Counted from the first letter of the stretch, positions 8,394-18,275 are shown. The stretch: DNA of 33,669 nt from Clostridiales bacterium UBA4039 (GCA_002382805.1 DGAD01000020.1:1-33669); one strand, 5' to 3'. Program-made: numbers and translations. The notes: generated from the sequence alone by a model not told the origin.

Positions 8394-9440
8394 TTATTCA
8401 TAAAGCACAGGGAATACATCTTCGCTGTCAATGTTACTTGCATCATACCATACAAATCCTGTATCGATGTTTTCTTCTAATTCTTCACCGTTAACTGCTT
8501 TAACTGCCGCTTCAACTGCTTTGTATCCAATACCGATTGGGTCTTGAGAAATCGAACCAGCGATAACGCCTTCACGTACTGCGTCCATTTGTGCTTTACC
8601 TGAGTCATATCCTACTGCAACGATTTTACCTTCTAATCCAACTTCACGAATGGCATTAAGAACACCAACAATTGAACCTTCATTAGATCCGAAGAAACCG
8701 TTTAAGTCTGGATGTGCAGTAAACATTGCTTTGGCTACTTCTGTAGATTTTAATTGGTCACCATCGCCGTATTGAATGTCTACAATTTCGATATTTGGAT
8801 ATTTGTCTTCAATACGATCTTTGAATCCATCACGACGGTCAACACCTGTTTTTGATGTTTGGTCATGAACAACCATTCCGATTTTTCCTTCTTCGCCGAT
8901 AAGTTCAGCCATTTTATCTGCTGCGTACATAGAAGCTGCATAGTTGTCTGTTGCTGCTGTTGCTGCGATAAGCTCACTATCCACACCAGAGTCAAAACCT
9001 ATAACCGGAATACCTTCTTCTGTTGCTCTTTCAATAAGTGGAATAACCGCTTTTGAATCTAGTGCTGCAAGACATAATGCGTCTGGATTTTTACTTAAAG
9101 CTGCTTCAACCATTTCGATTTGCTTGTCAACCATAGCTTCTGTTTCTGGTCCTTCAAAAGTAATGGTTACGCCATAATCAACTGCTGCTTGTTCAGCACC
9201 TTTTTTAACTGCTTGCCAGAATTGATGTTGGAACCCTTTTGAAACAATTGGAATGTAAAGAGGTTCATCGTCTGTTGCTTCATCCGTTGCTGTATCTTCT
9301 GTTGCTGTATCTTCCGCTGCCGTCGTTGTATCTGTCGTTGCATTGTCTGATGCGTTATCTGTCGCTTCCTCTTTCCCACATCCTGCTAAAAGCGCTAATG
9401 TTAACATCATAACCATCATTATACTTACTACTTTTTTCAT
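8394..9440 (-). CDS. Sugar ABC transporter substrate-binding lipoprotein (RbsB/type-1 periplasmic-binding family)
   Basis: A 348-residue extracellular lipoprotein. The signal peptide MKKVVSIMMVMMLTLALLAGC ends in a lipobox (LAGC), followed by a low-complexity Thr/Asp/Ala/Glu linker of about 45 residues, then a two-lobed type-1 sugar-binding fold (from IPIVSKGFQHQFWQAVKKGA onward). Family members bind ribose, galactose, rhamnose, fucose and related sugars. Operon context with fucI points to L-fucose or another 6-deoxy sugar. The start at 9440 is preferred over the in-frame upstream ATG because GGAGG lies 9 nt before it and the signal peptide then begins properly. Confidence 0.93.
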   Translation of the reverse strand: MKKVVSIMMVMMLTLALLAGCGKEEATDNASDNATTDTTTAAEDTATEDTATDEATDDEPLYIPIVSKGFQHQFWQAVKKGAEQAAVDYGVTITFEGPETEAMVDKQIEMVEAALSKNPDALCLAALDSKAVIPLIERATEEGIPVIGFDSGVDSELIAATAATDNYAASMYAADKMAELIGEEGKIGMVVHDQTSKTGVDRRDGFKDRIEDKYPNIEIVDIQYGDGDQLKSTEVAKAMFTAHPDLNGFFGSNEGSIVGVLNAIREVGLEGKIVAVGYDSGKAQMDAVREGVIAGSISQDPIGIGYKAVEAAVKAVNGEELEENIDTGFVWYDASNIDSEDVFPVLYE

Positions 9441-9523
9441 ACCTTGTTTCCTCCTTTTATTTCTCATAATGAGCTTAGTATATTTGAACAAGTTTCCTTG
9501 TTACAAATCCTGTTGATTGTCTG

Positions 9524-10501
9524 TTACGCAGATTGCTTGTTACGTCGATAAATATCAACAAATACTGCTACAATAACAATAACTCCTGTTAATACTGTTT
9601 GCCATTCTTGAGGTACAGACATGATACGTAATCCATTTAATAATACACTCATGATGAAGGCACCAATAACGGTTCCAGAGATTGTTCCTTTACCTCCACT
9701 AAGAGATGTCCCACCAATAACAACTGCTGCAATGGCGTCTAACTCATATCCTTGTCCTAATGCCGGCTGCGCTGAATTTAATCTTGCTGCCATAAGCACT
9801 CCGGCTAGTCCCACAAAAGCACCTGTTAAACTGTGAATAATAATTAACCATCGTTCTGTGTTGATTCCAGATAATCTTGTTGCTTGCAAGTTACTACCTA
9901 TCGCAAAGTTAAATCGTCCAACAATCGTTTTGTTTAGAATAATATGCGCAAGTATCGCCGCAAGAAAGAAGATGATTACTCCTGAAGGAATTCCAAAAAA
10001 AGTTGCTTTTGAAATATTTGCAAATTGTGGTGTATCAATAAAGTAAATTGGTTTTGCTCCTGAAATAACTAGGGATAATCCTTTTGTTATCATCATCATA
10101 CCTAGCGTTGCAATGAACGCCGGAATCTTTAATCTAGCTACATTAAATCCGTTGATAAATCCAATAAGTGCTCCGGTAAGAATCCCTACAATCACACCTA
10201 CAAAAATCGGCAAACCTAAAAAGGTAATCGCTACCCCTGTCATTACTGATGCAAACGTCATCCCGGTACCAATTGAAAGGTCAATTCCTCCGGTGATAAT
10301 AACAAAGGTTACACCTACAGCCAAAACACCATTAACTGCTGTAGCCAATAATATACTAATAAGGTTAGAGCTTGTCATAAACACTGGTGATGCTAATGTA
10401 AAAAATAAGATGAGTAGTACTAATGCTCCAAGTGCCAATAATTTTTGAGCTGCTCCTGATTTTAAAAAGCTTTTTTTGTGTGTCATGCTTACATCCGCCA
10501 T
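9524..10501 (-). CDS. Sugar ABC transporter permease (RbsC family)
   Basis: A 325-residue polytopic membrane protein with about eight to ten hydrophobic segments. It has the hallmark segments of the RbsC/BPD_transp_2 family: GITFVIITGGIDLSIG-like sequence (TGGIDLSIGTGM) and AIAAVVIGGTSLSGGKGT before the last helices. It forms the transmembrane channel with the ATPase upstream and the binding protein downstream. Start set at the ATG 10501, preceded by GGAGGAAAAA; the longer frame to 10537 would overlap the end of the ATPase gene. Confidence 0.93.
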   Translation of the reverse strand: MADVSMTHKKSFLKSGAAQKLLALGALVLLILFFTLASPVFMTSSNLISILLATAVNGVLAVGVTFVIITGGIDLSIGTGMTFASVMTGVAITFLGLPIFVGVIVGILTGALIGFINGFNVARLKIPAFIATLGMMMITKGLSLVISGAKPIYFIDTPQFANISKATFFGIPSGVIIFFLAAILAHIILNKTIVGRFNFAIGSNLQATRLSGINTERWLIIIHSLTGAFVGLAGVLMAARLNSAQPALGQGYELDAIAAVVIGGTSLSGGKGTISGTVIGAFIMSVLLNGLRIMSVPQEWQTVLTGVIVIVAVFVDIYRRNKQSA

Positions 10502-10514
10502 TTTTTCCTCCATT

Positions 10515-12017
10515 CTATGCCGTTCGATCCGTCGCACATGTCATAATTCGTTCTTGTGTAGCTTCATTTCGCTTTAATTCTCCAGTGATCTTTCCTTCAC
10601 ACATAACCATAATGCGATGGCTCATCCGAAGAACTTCCGGCAATTCTGATGAAATCATAATAATCGACTTACCTTGATCGGCTAGTTCATTTAACAATTT
10701 GTATATCTCGCTCTTAGCACCAACATCAATACCTCGTGTAGGCTCATCAAAGATTAGAACATCACAGTCTCTCGTTAACCATTTTCCAATAACCACTTTT
10801 TGTTGGTTTCCTCCTGAGAGATTTTTAACCAATTGTTTTCCACTTGGCGTTTTGATATCTAATGCTTCAATATATTTTGATGCATTGACTACTTCCTGGT
10901 CTTCCTTTAAAAATCCAAACTGATTACTAAATCTTGGCATCGTCGCCATAGCAATATTCGTATTAACATCTAGTCCTAAGACAAGACCATAACGCTTTCT
11001 ATCTTCTGACAAGTATCCGATTCCATTAGCTACTGCATCTTTTGGAGAACGTATATTGACTTTTTTCCCTTTGATAAAAATATCTCCACTATCTTTTGCA
11101 TCAGCTCCAAATAGGCATCTTGCAACTTCGGTACGTCCCGCACCCATCAACCCGGCAAAACCTAAGATTTCTCCTTTTCTTAATTGGAAACTGACATCCT
11201 TGACTTTTTTTCCACGTGTTAAGTTTTTGACTTCAAGGATAATGTCACTGCTTTGTTCACGTTCTAAATCATGAACCTCTTCGTAAATCTCTCGTCCAAC
11301 CATCATTGTGATGATTTCATCAATTGTCACTTCACTCATGTTGCGCATGCCGACGTACTCACCATCACGCATTACCGTTACTCGGTCACATATTTTCTTC
11401 AATTCTTCCATTCTGTGTGAGATATAGACAATACCAACACCTTTTGCCTTAAGTTCTCGTATGATTCTAAAAAGTTCTTCAATCTCAGCCTCTGTTAACG
11501 CCGCTGTCGGTTCATCCATAATCAACACTTCTGAATTAAAGGATAACGCCTTTGCAATTTCAATCATCTGTTGTTGAGCAACCGTTAATCGATCCACCTT
11601 GACCGTTGGGTCAATCTTCACATTCATATTATCTAGTAATTCTTTTGCCATTTTGTTTTGCAGTGCAGTATCGCAAAACAGGCCTTTAAATCGCATGGGT
11701 TCACGTCCGATGAAAATGTTTTCTGCAACTGTCAAATCCGGCATTAAGTTTAACTCTTGATGTATAATACTAATACCTAAGTCTTGAGCTGCTTTAGGAG
11801 AATGTACTTCCACTTCTTCTCCTTTGTAATAAATCTTTCCGCCATTCTTATCATGAACACCGGTTAACACTTTCATGAGCGTTGATTTTCCTGCACCATT
11901 TTCTCCGATGAGTGCGTGGACTTCTCCTTTATCAAGCTCGAACGAACATTCTTTTAATGCATGTACTCCTGGAAAATGTTTTTCAATATCTACCATCCGT
12001 ACTACGTTTTCACCCAT
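10515..12017 (-). CDS. Sugar ABC transporter ATP-binding protein (RbsA/MglA family)
   Basis: A 500-residue duplicated ABC ATPase. The first half has Walker [10 protein letters not shown] (about residue 37), a degenerate signature [15 protein letters not shown] and Walker [12 protein letters not shown]. The second half has a diverged Walker A region, GLMGAGRTE, the signature [15 protein letters not shown] and Walker [13 protein letters not shown]. This asymmetry is typical of ribose/galactose/rhamnose importers. The start is the ATG at 12017, 5 nt after GGAGGTGA; an upstream in-frame ATG adds 11 residues without a ribosome site. First gene of the transporter-fucI-kinase operon, behind the repeat operator at 12071-12105. 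Confidence 0.94.
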   Translation of the reverse strand: MGENVVRMVDIEKHFPGVHALKECSFELDKGEVHALIGENGAGKSTLMKVLTGVHDKNGGKIYYKGEEVEVHSPKAAQDLGISIIHQELNLMPDLTVAENIFIGREPMRFKGLFCDTALQNKMAKELLDNMNVKIDPTVKVDRLTVAQQQMIEIAKALSFNSEVLIMDEPTAALTEAEIEELFRIIRELKAKGVGIVYISHRMEELKKICDRVTVMRDGEYVGMRNMSEVTIDEIITMMVGREIYEEVHDLEREQSSDIILEVKNLTRGKKVKDVSFQLRKGEILGFAGLMGAGRTEVARCLFGADAKDSGDIFIKGKKVNIRSPKDAVANGIGYLSEDRKRYGLVLGLDVNTNIAMATMPRFSNQFGFLKEDQEVVNASKYIEALDIKTPSGKQLVKNLSGGNQQKVVIGKWLTRDCDVLIFDEPTRGIDVGAKSEIYKLLNELADQGKSIIMISSELPEVLRMSHRIMVMCEGKITGELKRNEATQERIMTCATDRTA

Positions 12018-12048
12018 TTTCTTCACCTCCGTTGACTTTCTTATATGC

Positions 12049-12105
12049 ATTATAACGAAAACAGAAGGTGAAAAAGTTAAAAATCTGACACAAAAAGTTA
12101 AAAAT
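12049..12105 (-). promoter_or_regulatory. Activator-type promoter with a 14-bp tandem repeat 21 bp apart
   Basis: AAAAAGTTAAAAAT occurs perfectly at 12071-12084 and again at 12092-12105, offset 21 bp (two helical turns). On the minus strand a TATAAT (12054-12049) lies 17 nt downstream of the position where a -35 would fall. That hexamer is ACTTTT, a poor match, and is covered by the proximal repeat. Direct repeats at about 21-bp spacing that overlap a weak -35 are typical of AraC/YesN-type activators. The nearby response regulator (16671-18275) is the obvious candidate. Confidence 0.65.
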
Positions 12106-12228
12106 AGGGCTTATTCATGATTAATTGTCACCAAAAATGAACAATTAGCATTAAATAAACCCAAGAATTTTCACACAATTTTAATATATATTTCTTTATA
12201 TTTTCATATTTTTTATAATATCATTGCA

Positions 12229-12250
12229 AATACACACAATTGCGTGTATT
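12229..12250. promoter_or_regulatory. Near-palindrome upstream of the antiporter gene
   Basis: AATACACACAATTGCGTGTATT is a 22-bp dyad with a single mismatched pair, about 50 nt before the antiporter start codon. It could be an operator for a dimeric regulator. No strong promoter hexamers were found with it. Confidence 0.35.
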
Positions 12251-12298
12251 CTGTATCATAAGTATATCTTTCATATAGTATAAAAAAGGGGACTTTTC

Positions 12299-13900
12299 AT
12301 GATTAATCATCTTTTTATTTCATCCATTGTTATTATTCTTTCAATTATCAGCAGCAAATTTTCACAAAAAATCGGTATTCCTAGCTTGTTGCTGTTTATG
12401 GGTATAGGCGTATTTTTTGGTTCTGACGGTGTTGTTCGTATACCTTTTGATAATTACCAGCTAGCCAAAACCATATGCTCTATTTCTCTTATTTTCATTA
12501 TATTTTACGGCGGCTTTGGCACACGCTGGCAAACAGCCAAACCCGTTGCCGTTAGAGCCCTTCTCATCTCTTCGATTGGCGTATTTATAACCGCCTTACT
12601 TGTAGGGCTTTTTTGTCATTTTCTTCTAAAGATCAATCTATTAGAGAGCTTTTTACTTGGTGCGGTTGTTAGTTCGACCGATGCTGCCTCTGTTTTTTCT
12701 ATTCTAAAATCCAAGAAGCTTGCACTAAAAAATCAAACCGCTCCGCTGCTTGAATTAGAAAGTGGAAGCAACGACCCTGCCGCTTATATGCTTACGCTTA
12801 TTATTTTAGAGATCATGAACGGCTCTGCAAGTTATGGAAAATATGTCTACATGATTATCGGTCAGTTTGTCATCGGAGCTTTGTGTGCTGTTGTGCTAGC
12901 ATATATCACGCTTTATCTATATCAAAGCTTTGAATTAAAATCCAATGGTCTAGAGATTATATACTTTGTTGGGATGGTACTACTCTCATTTTCTTTGTCG
13001 GAAAAAATAGGAGGCAACGGTTATCTTAGCACCTATATATTTGGCATTATAGTTGGAAACCAGCATTTTAAAAACAAACGTATCCTTATTCACTTTTTTG
13101 ATGGACTTACAGGGCTTGTACAGATATGCATTTTCTTTTTGCTTGGTCTCTTAGCTTTCCCTTCCCAAATGCCTCAAATTTTATTAACCGCCTTGGCTAT
13201 CACCGTTTTCTTAACTTTTTTTGCAAGACCCATGACAATGCTTACACTGTTAAAGCCTTTTGGGTGTCCTCTTAATCAGATTGGGCTCATCTCTTTTGCA
13301 GGGATTCGTGGTGCCTCTTCCATTGTTTTTGCCATCATTGCTATGGTAAGTCCTGCTTACTTAAAACATGATGTTTTTCACATTGTTTTTTGTATTGTTT
13401 TATTTTCCATCGCATTTCAAGGGACGCTTTTACCCTATGTAGCCCGAAAGTTAAATATGATTGATGCTGATGGTGATGTTTTGACAACCTTTACTGATTA
13501 TCAGGAAGAAAATTCCATTCAATTGATTCGCTTACCTATCTTCCATGATCACCCTTGGCATCTCCTCCCATTAAAAGCCTTGGAACTGCCTCCTCAAATG
13601 TTGGTGATTGCAATTTTAAAAGATGACACCATCATTATCCCTAATGGTAATACCGTTATTGAGTATAACGACACTATCCTTATAGCCGCTCCAGGATACC
13701 AAGACGTTGTAAAGCTTGAAGTCAATGAGATGACCATAAACACTCGCCACGACTGGCGGCAAAAAAAAATCCACGCCATTAATATTGACCCTGATAGCTT
13801 GGTCGCCATTATAAAGCGTGGTAATGATATTATCGTTCCTAATGGAAACACCTTGATTAACGAAGATGACACCCTAGTTGTCGTTAGCAAATCTGAATAA
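12299..13900 (+). CDS. CPA-type cation/proton antiporter with C-terminal TrkA-C (RCK_C) domains
   Basis: A 533-residue membrane protein resembling the NhaP2/CvrA K+(Na+)/H+ antiporters. About twelve hydrophobic segments fill residues 1-390. They include SSTDAAS and the ion-site motif ESGSNDPAAY (Asn-Asp pair), and GIRGASSIVFA with the conserved Arg. The C-terminal 140 residues are cytoplasmic and contain two TrkA-C-like beta domains, each with the pattern I(I/V)PNGNT followed by DDT or NDT. Such domains usually gate by binding a nucleotide or cation. It is on the opposite strand from its neighbours and ends 4 nt from the convergent sensor-binding-protein gene. No link to fucose metabolism is evident; pH or potassium homeostasis is the family role. 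Confidence 0.88.
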   Translation: MINHLFISSIVIILSIISSKFSQKIGIPSLLLFMGIGVFFGSDGVVRIPFDNYQLAKTICSISLIFIIFYGGFGTRWQTAKPVAVRALLISSIGVFITALLVGLFCHFLLKINLLESFLLGAVVSSTDAASVFSILKSKKLALKNQTAPLLELESGSNDPAAYMLTLIILEIMNGSASYGKYVYMIIGQFVIGALCAVVLAYITLYLYQSFELKSNGLEIIYFVGMVLLSFSLSEKIGGNGYLSTYIFGIIVGNQHFKNKRILIHFFDGLTGLVQICIFFLLGLLAFPSQMPQILLTALAITVFLTFFARPMTMLTLLKPFGCPLNQIGLISFAGIRGASSIVFAIIAMVSPAYLKHDVFHIVFCIVLFSIAFQGTLLPYVARKLNMIDADGDVLTTFTDYQEENSIQLIRLPIFHDHPWHLLPLKALELPPQMLVIAILKDDTIIIPNGNTVIEYNDTILIAAPGYQDVVKLEVNEMTINTRHDWRQKKIHAINIDPDSLVAIIKRGNDIIVPNGNTLINEDDTLVVVSKSE

Positions 13901-13904
13901 GGTT

Positions 13905-14894
13905 TTATCTCTCGGCAAAAGGAACAATCAATTTTTGATTTTCAGGTAAAAACATGTTCTCCTTATTAATGAGTACAGCGCTGACATCCACCTGCCTTGG
14001 ATCGTTGGTCTCTTGGACTTCTAAGGCTTCCTTAATGGCTAGGTATCCCATGTTAAAGGGTCTTTGTGCCATAGCCGCTTTGATAACATCTGTTTCTACA
14101 AAATAAGCCACACGTGTATTCATATCAAAGCCAACAACATGAACATCATCTTTGATCCCTAAATCATTGACCGCTTCCGCTGCTCCTTGTAACGAGACTT
14201 CGTTGGTTCCATATATCGCTACAATATCCGGATATGTTTTAACAATCTCTTTTGTATATTGATATGCCGTTTTAAGGTCATCATTACTATAATAAACCGT
14301 TTGTTCTACAACAAGATTTTCAAACGGTTTCAAACCTTTTTTAAAGCCTTCCTCACGTTCAAAGGCTGAATAAGTCCCTTTGACATGGGAAAGAATAACC
14401 ACTCTACCTTCACGCTTGACCATGGTTCCAAGCTCATGCGCCAAGCGTTGCGAAGCCAACAGATTGTTCGTTGCAACGTAACTATGTTCTGCTTCAAACA
14501 GCGCATCCGAATCATAAGTAACCACCGTGATGCCTTGATTAATGGCTTTTTGGCATACTTCGCCAATCCGTTCATAGTCCGTTGCTGCCACAGCGATAGC
14601 TGCCGGCTTCTTTTTTATTGCGTTTTCAATGATTTCAATTTGTTTTTCCACTTCCGTTTCATTTTTGGGTCCATCTACAACAACTTTGACCCCAAGCTCT
14701 GTTGCTGCCACTTTTGCCCCTTTGGCTACACTATTCCAAAAATCAATACCTACAGAAGTTTTAGTAATTAAATAAATGGTCTGTTGCTTTTTCCCTTCAT
14801 AATCAAGGCGCTTCATCGCACCAATACTAATTCCAACCAGCAACACAAGAACCAGAAGAAGAAAATACGTCATTTTATTGCGAAACATTTTCAT
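13905..14894 (-). CDS. Membrane-anchored sugar-binding protein of a three-component sensory system
   Basis: A 329-residue type-1 periplasmic-binding-fold protein with an N-terminal membrane segment (residues 8-26) and no lipobox or clear cleavage site, so probably an anchored sensor. It is visibly related to the transporter lipoprotein at 8394-9440: both share FW..V.KGA..AA...GV and GP..E..V.KQIE. It is translated from an ATG inside the end of the kinase gene (20-nt overlap, GGAGG 8 nt upstream), so it should be made together with the kinase. Known relatives pair with LytS/YesM-type kinases and pass sugar occupancy to them. The inferred ligand is the sugar imported by the neighbouring ABC transporter. 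Confidence 0.87.
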   Translation of the reverse strand: MKMFRNKMTYFLLLVLVLLVGISIGAMKRLDYEGKKQQTIYLITKTSVGIDFWNSVAKGAKVAATELGVKVVVDGPKNETEVEKQIEIIENAIKKKPAAIAVAATDYERIGEVCQKAINQGITVVTYDSDALFEAEHSYVATNNLLASQRLAHELGTMVKREGRVVILSHVKGTYSAFEREEGFKKGLKPFENLVVEQTVYYSNDDLKTAYQYTKEIVKTYPDIVAIYGTNEVSLQGAAEAVNDLGIKDDVHVVGFDMNTRVAYFVETDVIKAAMAQRPFNMGYLAIKEALEVQETNDPRQVDVSAVLINKENMFLPENQKLIVPFAER

Positions 14895-16668
14895 TCAAAG
14901 TACCTCCTGTCAAATAAGGCAAGCGTATTTTTACACATGTTCCTTCAAACATTTCACTTTGCACATCGATGCCATAGCGTTCACCATAATATAGCTTAAT
15001 CCTTTGGTCTACATTATAGACACCGACACCTCCACTTTTTTTCTTGGATAAAATCTGTCCCGTTAGAAGCTGGCTAACGGTTTCTTCATCCATTCCTACC
15101 CCATCATCGCACACTTCAATACATATATTTTCTTCTTCCTGAATGGTCTCTTTATAGATATTCACATCAATGGTTCCTTTTCCAGGTAATTTCTTTAACC
15201 CATGATAAATAGCATTTTCAACAATAGGTTGAATAATAATTTTGATAATCCGTACAGGCAACAACTTCTCATCGATATGAATGTTATAATCGAGTTTTTC
15301 TCCATAGCGCATCTTTTGAATCGTTAAATAGCTTTCTACATGTTCAATCTCTTGCTTAATCGTAATAAATTCGTGCCCTTTACTAATACTTATGCGAAAC
15401 AGTTTTGACAACGCCGACGTCATTTTGACTACTTCTGAAGATTTTCCGGCTTCTCCCATCCATACAATCGAATCCAATGTATTATATAAAAAATGGGGAT
15501 TAATCTGGGCTTGCAATGCATCAAGATCTGATTTTCTTTTCATACGCTCAACTTCTTTATTCGTATCAATCAAAGTCTTAATACGGCGTGTCATAGTATT
15601 AAATGTATTGGTTAATATTCCCAGTTCATTTTGGCTTTCAATTTCCACTTGCACATTTAAGTCTCCTGCCTGAAATTCCGACATTCCTCGAAGCAGCGAC
15701 TTGACCGGTCGCAAAATACTCCCTGCAATCATTGCCGAAAGGACCAGCGACACCATCAGTGTCACCATAATAATCACAATAAAAAATTCTCTTAACGTAT
15801 CACTGTAACTGTTTAGATCTTGATTATAAATCTTGCCGATAACTTTCCAGTTCGAATACTCTGAGTTAGTTACAACAAAATTCACAGTTTGACTATCATC
15901 CATGGTTTCTATAATCGTTTTTTGACTTTGTAAAAGTTCTTCAATGGGTTCTTCTTTTATTCCGCTATAAATCAATTCCAGCTTCGGATGATAAATGTGA
16001 TTACCGCTAGAATCAATGATAAATAAATACCCTTGTTCACCAATAACAATACGACTTACCATATCTTCAATCAAACTAAAATTAAGGTCAATTAGAATCA
16101 CCCCTAAAAGTTCTTCCCCATCATACACTGCTTTTGAACAGGTAACCACCCAAGGATATTCTCCAAGTGCGATGTTTTGGATATGTGATTTTGAGATAAC
16201 AAACGCTTCGGAATCTACGGCTTGTTTATAATATGGCTGCTCTAACGCATTGGCCGTTTCTTTAATGGTAGCTCCTGCATCGTTAGATAGAATCTCACCA
16301 TCTGTTCGAATCAAATATATATTGAGAATATCTTCTCGCGTATCTAACAAAGTGTTTAAATAATCTCTAGCATGGGCTTCCTGCTTTTGGCCTGGCTGAT
16401 GAAAGTACGCTAACACATTATCTGAAACGCGAATCCCTTCAATGGTAGTCTCAACGGTTCTTAGATAATAGTCCATGTCATAATTGACTTGATTAATCAT
16501 TTTTAGTGTGGACTGTGCTGTATTTTCCCGAATGACACGGTTGGTTACTATATAAGATAATATCCCTACACTTGCAATTACTGTAACAATTAATATCCCG
16601 ATGCCTACCGCTAGCGTTATCTGTATGCTATTCATAAAACGCACGTCTTTATTCTTTCTTGAGCGCAT
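14875..16668 (-). CDS. YesM-type sensor histidine kinase
   Basis: A 597-residue membrane kinase. Transmembrane segments are at about 14-42 and 294-318, flanking an extracellular Cache-like sensor of about 250 residues. A HAMP domain follows (about 318-370; SILRPVKSLLRGMSEFQAG), then the His_kinase domain with phospho-acceptor H392 in QAQINPHFLYNTL. The ATPase domain has VENAIYHGLKK (N box), DDGVGM (G1) and a GGVGVYNVDQRI (G2) segment. It starts 2 nt after the response-regulator stop, with AGGAAGGA as ribosome site. Together with the overlapping anchored binding protein it forms a sugar-sensing unit. Confidence 0.95.
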   Translation of the reverse strand: MRSRKNKDVRFMNSIQITLAVGIGILIVTVIASVGILSYIVTNRVIRENTAQSTLKMINQVNYDMDYYLRTVETTIEGIRVSDNVLAYFHQPGQKQEAHARDYLNTLLDTREDILNIYLIRTDGEILSNDAGATIKETANALEQPYYKQAVDSEAFVISKSHIQNIALGEYPWVVTCSKAVYDGEELLGVILIDLNFSLIEDMVSRIVIGEQGYLFIIDSSGNHIYHPKLELIYSGIKEEPIEELLQSQKTIIETMDDSQTVNFVVTNSEYSNWKVIGKIYNQDLNSYSDTLREFFIVIIMVTLMVSLVLSAMIAGSILRPVKSLLRGMSEFQAGDLNVQVEIESQNELGILTNTFNTMTRRIKTLIDTNKEVERMKRKSDLDALQAQINPHFLYNTLDSIVWMGEAGKSSEVVKMTSALSKLFRISISKGHEFITIKQEIEHVESYLTIQKMRYGEKLDYNIHIDEKLLPVRIIKIIIQPIVENAIYHGLKKLPGKGTIDVNIYKETIQEEENICIEVCDDGVGMDEETVSQLLTGQILSKKKSGGVGVYNVDQRIKLYYGERYGIDVQSEMFEGTCVKIRLPYLTGGTLNENVSQ

Positions 16669-16670
16669 AA

Positions 16671-18275
16671 TTATTCCTTCCTATATTGGGATGGTGTCAT
16701 TCCTACATTTTTACGAAAATTATAACTAAAGTAATGCGGATCTTCATAGCCGATGGCTTGGGAGATTTCAAATACTTTCATCGTTGAATTCTTAAGTAAT
16801 TCTTTGGCTTTTTTCATACGAAAATCGGTCAAATATTCTAAAAAGGTCTGTCCATTATGGCGTTTGAAAATTCGGGCAAAATAGCTGCTACTCACGTGTA
16901 GCTCTTCTGAAATCGTACTTAAATCAAGGTTTGTCTCTCCATAATGGGTTTCAATATATTGAATCGCTTGAAAGATTAATGTCGCCTTATCATCTTCTCT
17001 GTTTTGTTCAAGCTGCTTTAAAAGCTCCTCACTTTTTTCAATGATTTGCTCTTGCATCAACAAAAGGTCATCCATGCTCAATAACTCTTCAATCAAACGA
17101 AAATCTAGTGTTATACTCTCTTTTTTATCAACAATAAGTTGATTAGCCGTACTATAAATACGTGTAATCAACGTAAGAATCAAACTTTTAAATTCGCCTA
17201 GCTGAACTTTGTTGAACTTCAGCGTATCAAAATACAGTCGGATGTATTTACTTAGATTTTGCATATTGTTCACACGTATGGCTACTTCAATCTGCTCTAA
17301 GAATTCATTGGATTGGCGATGTCCTCTTGTAGAGCTTCGTTCTACATCCGTTTTTACAATAATCTGGTTGCCACCTTCTATTACTTTATATTCTAGTGCT
17401 GTCAAGGCATCTTTAAAGGAGTACTTAAGGTCCGAAAGATTGCTATAACACTCTCCCATGCCTGCCACAACATCCATTTGATAAATATGGCGTATACTCA
17501 CAAGCATCTCATGCAAAATCTCATACGCTTTTTCACACGCTTTTTTTTCTTGATCAAAAACAAAACAAACAATGATTTTTCCATGGTCTCCCATGAGCAA
17601 ATAGTGCTTTGGATAGTCTGCTATTACTTCTTTGCATATATTAAACAGTGCGAAGTGCAAAAGCGAATAATCTTCTCCCCAAAGGGTTTCACCTATTTCT
17701 TTTTTATTCACAATCTCAAGAACGCCAACAACATAGTCGGTTCCTACCGGGTTAAACCCTAACTCTTGACACGCTTCTTGAACGCGTACTTTTGGAATAA
17801 AACCAAGCAAAATATCATAGAGTAGCTTTTCTTGAAGATATTCCCGTCGTTTTTCATACTCCTTTTTTAGCCGATTTATATTATTTTTTTCTGCTAGCTC
17901 TTGCTCGATATTATTACGAATATCGACTAAAACTCCTGTTAATTCATCCTTAGTAATCGGTTTCAACAAATATTTATTTGCATTTAGCGAAATCGCTTCC
18001 TTGGCATATTCAAATTCATTATATCCTGTCAAAAAAACCACTTTACAGTAGGTATCTTTTTGGCGCACTCGCCGAACCAGTTCCAACCCATCAACAAAGG
18101 GCATGTAGATATCTGTAATCATGAGGTCAATCGCATGATCTTCCAAATAGTTAAGTGCATCTTGACCATCTTCTGCCGCATAGACCACTTCATATCCTAA
18201 CTCTTCCCAATTGATAATCGAAATTATCGCATCACGAACAGGTAATTCATCTTCAACAATCAGAACTTTATACAT
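16671..18275 (-). CDS. YesN-type response regulator with AraC DNA-binding domain
   Basis: A 534-residue regulator. The receiver domain (1-120) has acidic residues E8/D9 and the phospho-acceptor D55 in LMITDIYMP, with the conserved Lys in YLLKPI. The middle region (about 130-420) is the poorly conserved YesN linker with a coiled segment (IEQELAEKNNINRLKKEYEKRR). The C-terminal AraC-type double helix-turn-helix (about 435-534) includes SSSYFARIFKRHNGQTFLEYL and ends in PSQYRKE. First gene of the RR-HK-binding-protein operon. Such regulators usually activate a nearby sugar ABC transporter; the 21-bp tandem repeat before the RbsA-type gene is a fitting target. Confidence 0.95.
   Translation of the reverse strand: MYKVLIVEDELPVRDAIISIINWEELGYEVVYAAEDGQDALNYLEDHAIDLMITDIYMPFVDGLELVRRVRQKDTYCKVVFLTGYNEFEYAKEAISLNANKYLLKPITKDELTGVLVDIRNNIEQELAEKNNINRLKKEYEKRREYLQEKLLYDILLGFIPKVRVQEACQELGFNPVGTDYVVGVLEIVNKKEIGETLWGEDYSLLHFALFNICKEVIADYPKHYLLMGDHGKIIVCFVFDQEKKACEKAYEILHEMLVSIRHIYQMDVVAGMGECYSNLSDLKYSFKDALTALEYKVIEGGNQIIVKTDVERSSTRGHRQSNEFLEQIEVAIRVNNMQNLSKYIRLYFDTLKFNKVQLGEFKSLILTLITRIYSTANQLIVDKKESITLDFRLIEELLSMDDLLLMQEQIIEKSEELLKQLEQNREDDKATLIFQAIQYIETHYGETNLDLSTISEELHVSSSYFARIFKRHNGQTFLEYLTDFRMKKAKELLKNSTMKVFEISQAIGYEDPHYFSYNFRKNVGMTPSQYRKE

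Noticed and set aside
10113..10448. 111-residue plus-strand frame
   Set aside because: Antisense shadow of the permease gene with no ribosome site or recognisable domain.
12122..12147. TAATTGT...ACAATTA inverted repeat upstream of the transporter repeats
   Set aside because: Seven-base arms in AT-rich DNA with a 12-nt gap are expected by chance.
14385..14771. 128-residue plus-strand frame
   Set aside because: Antisense to the anchored sugar-binding protein; composition (His, Phe, Cys-rich) is typical of a shadow frame.
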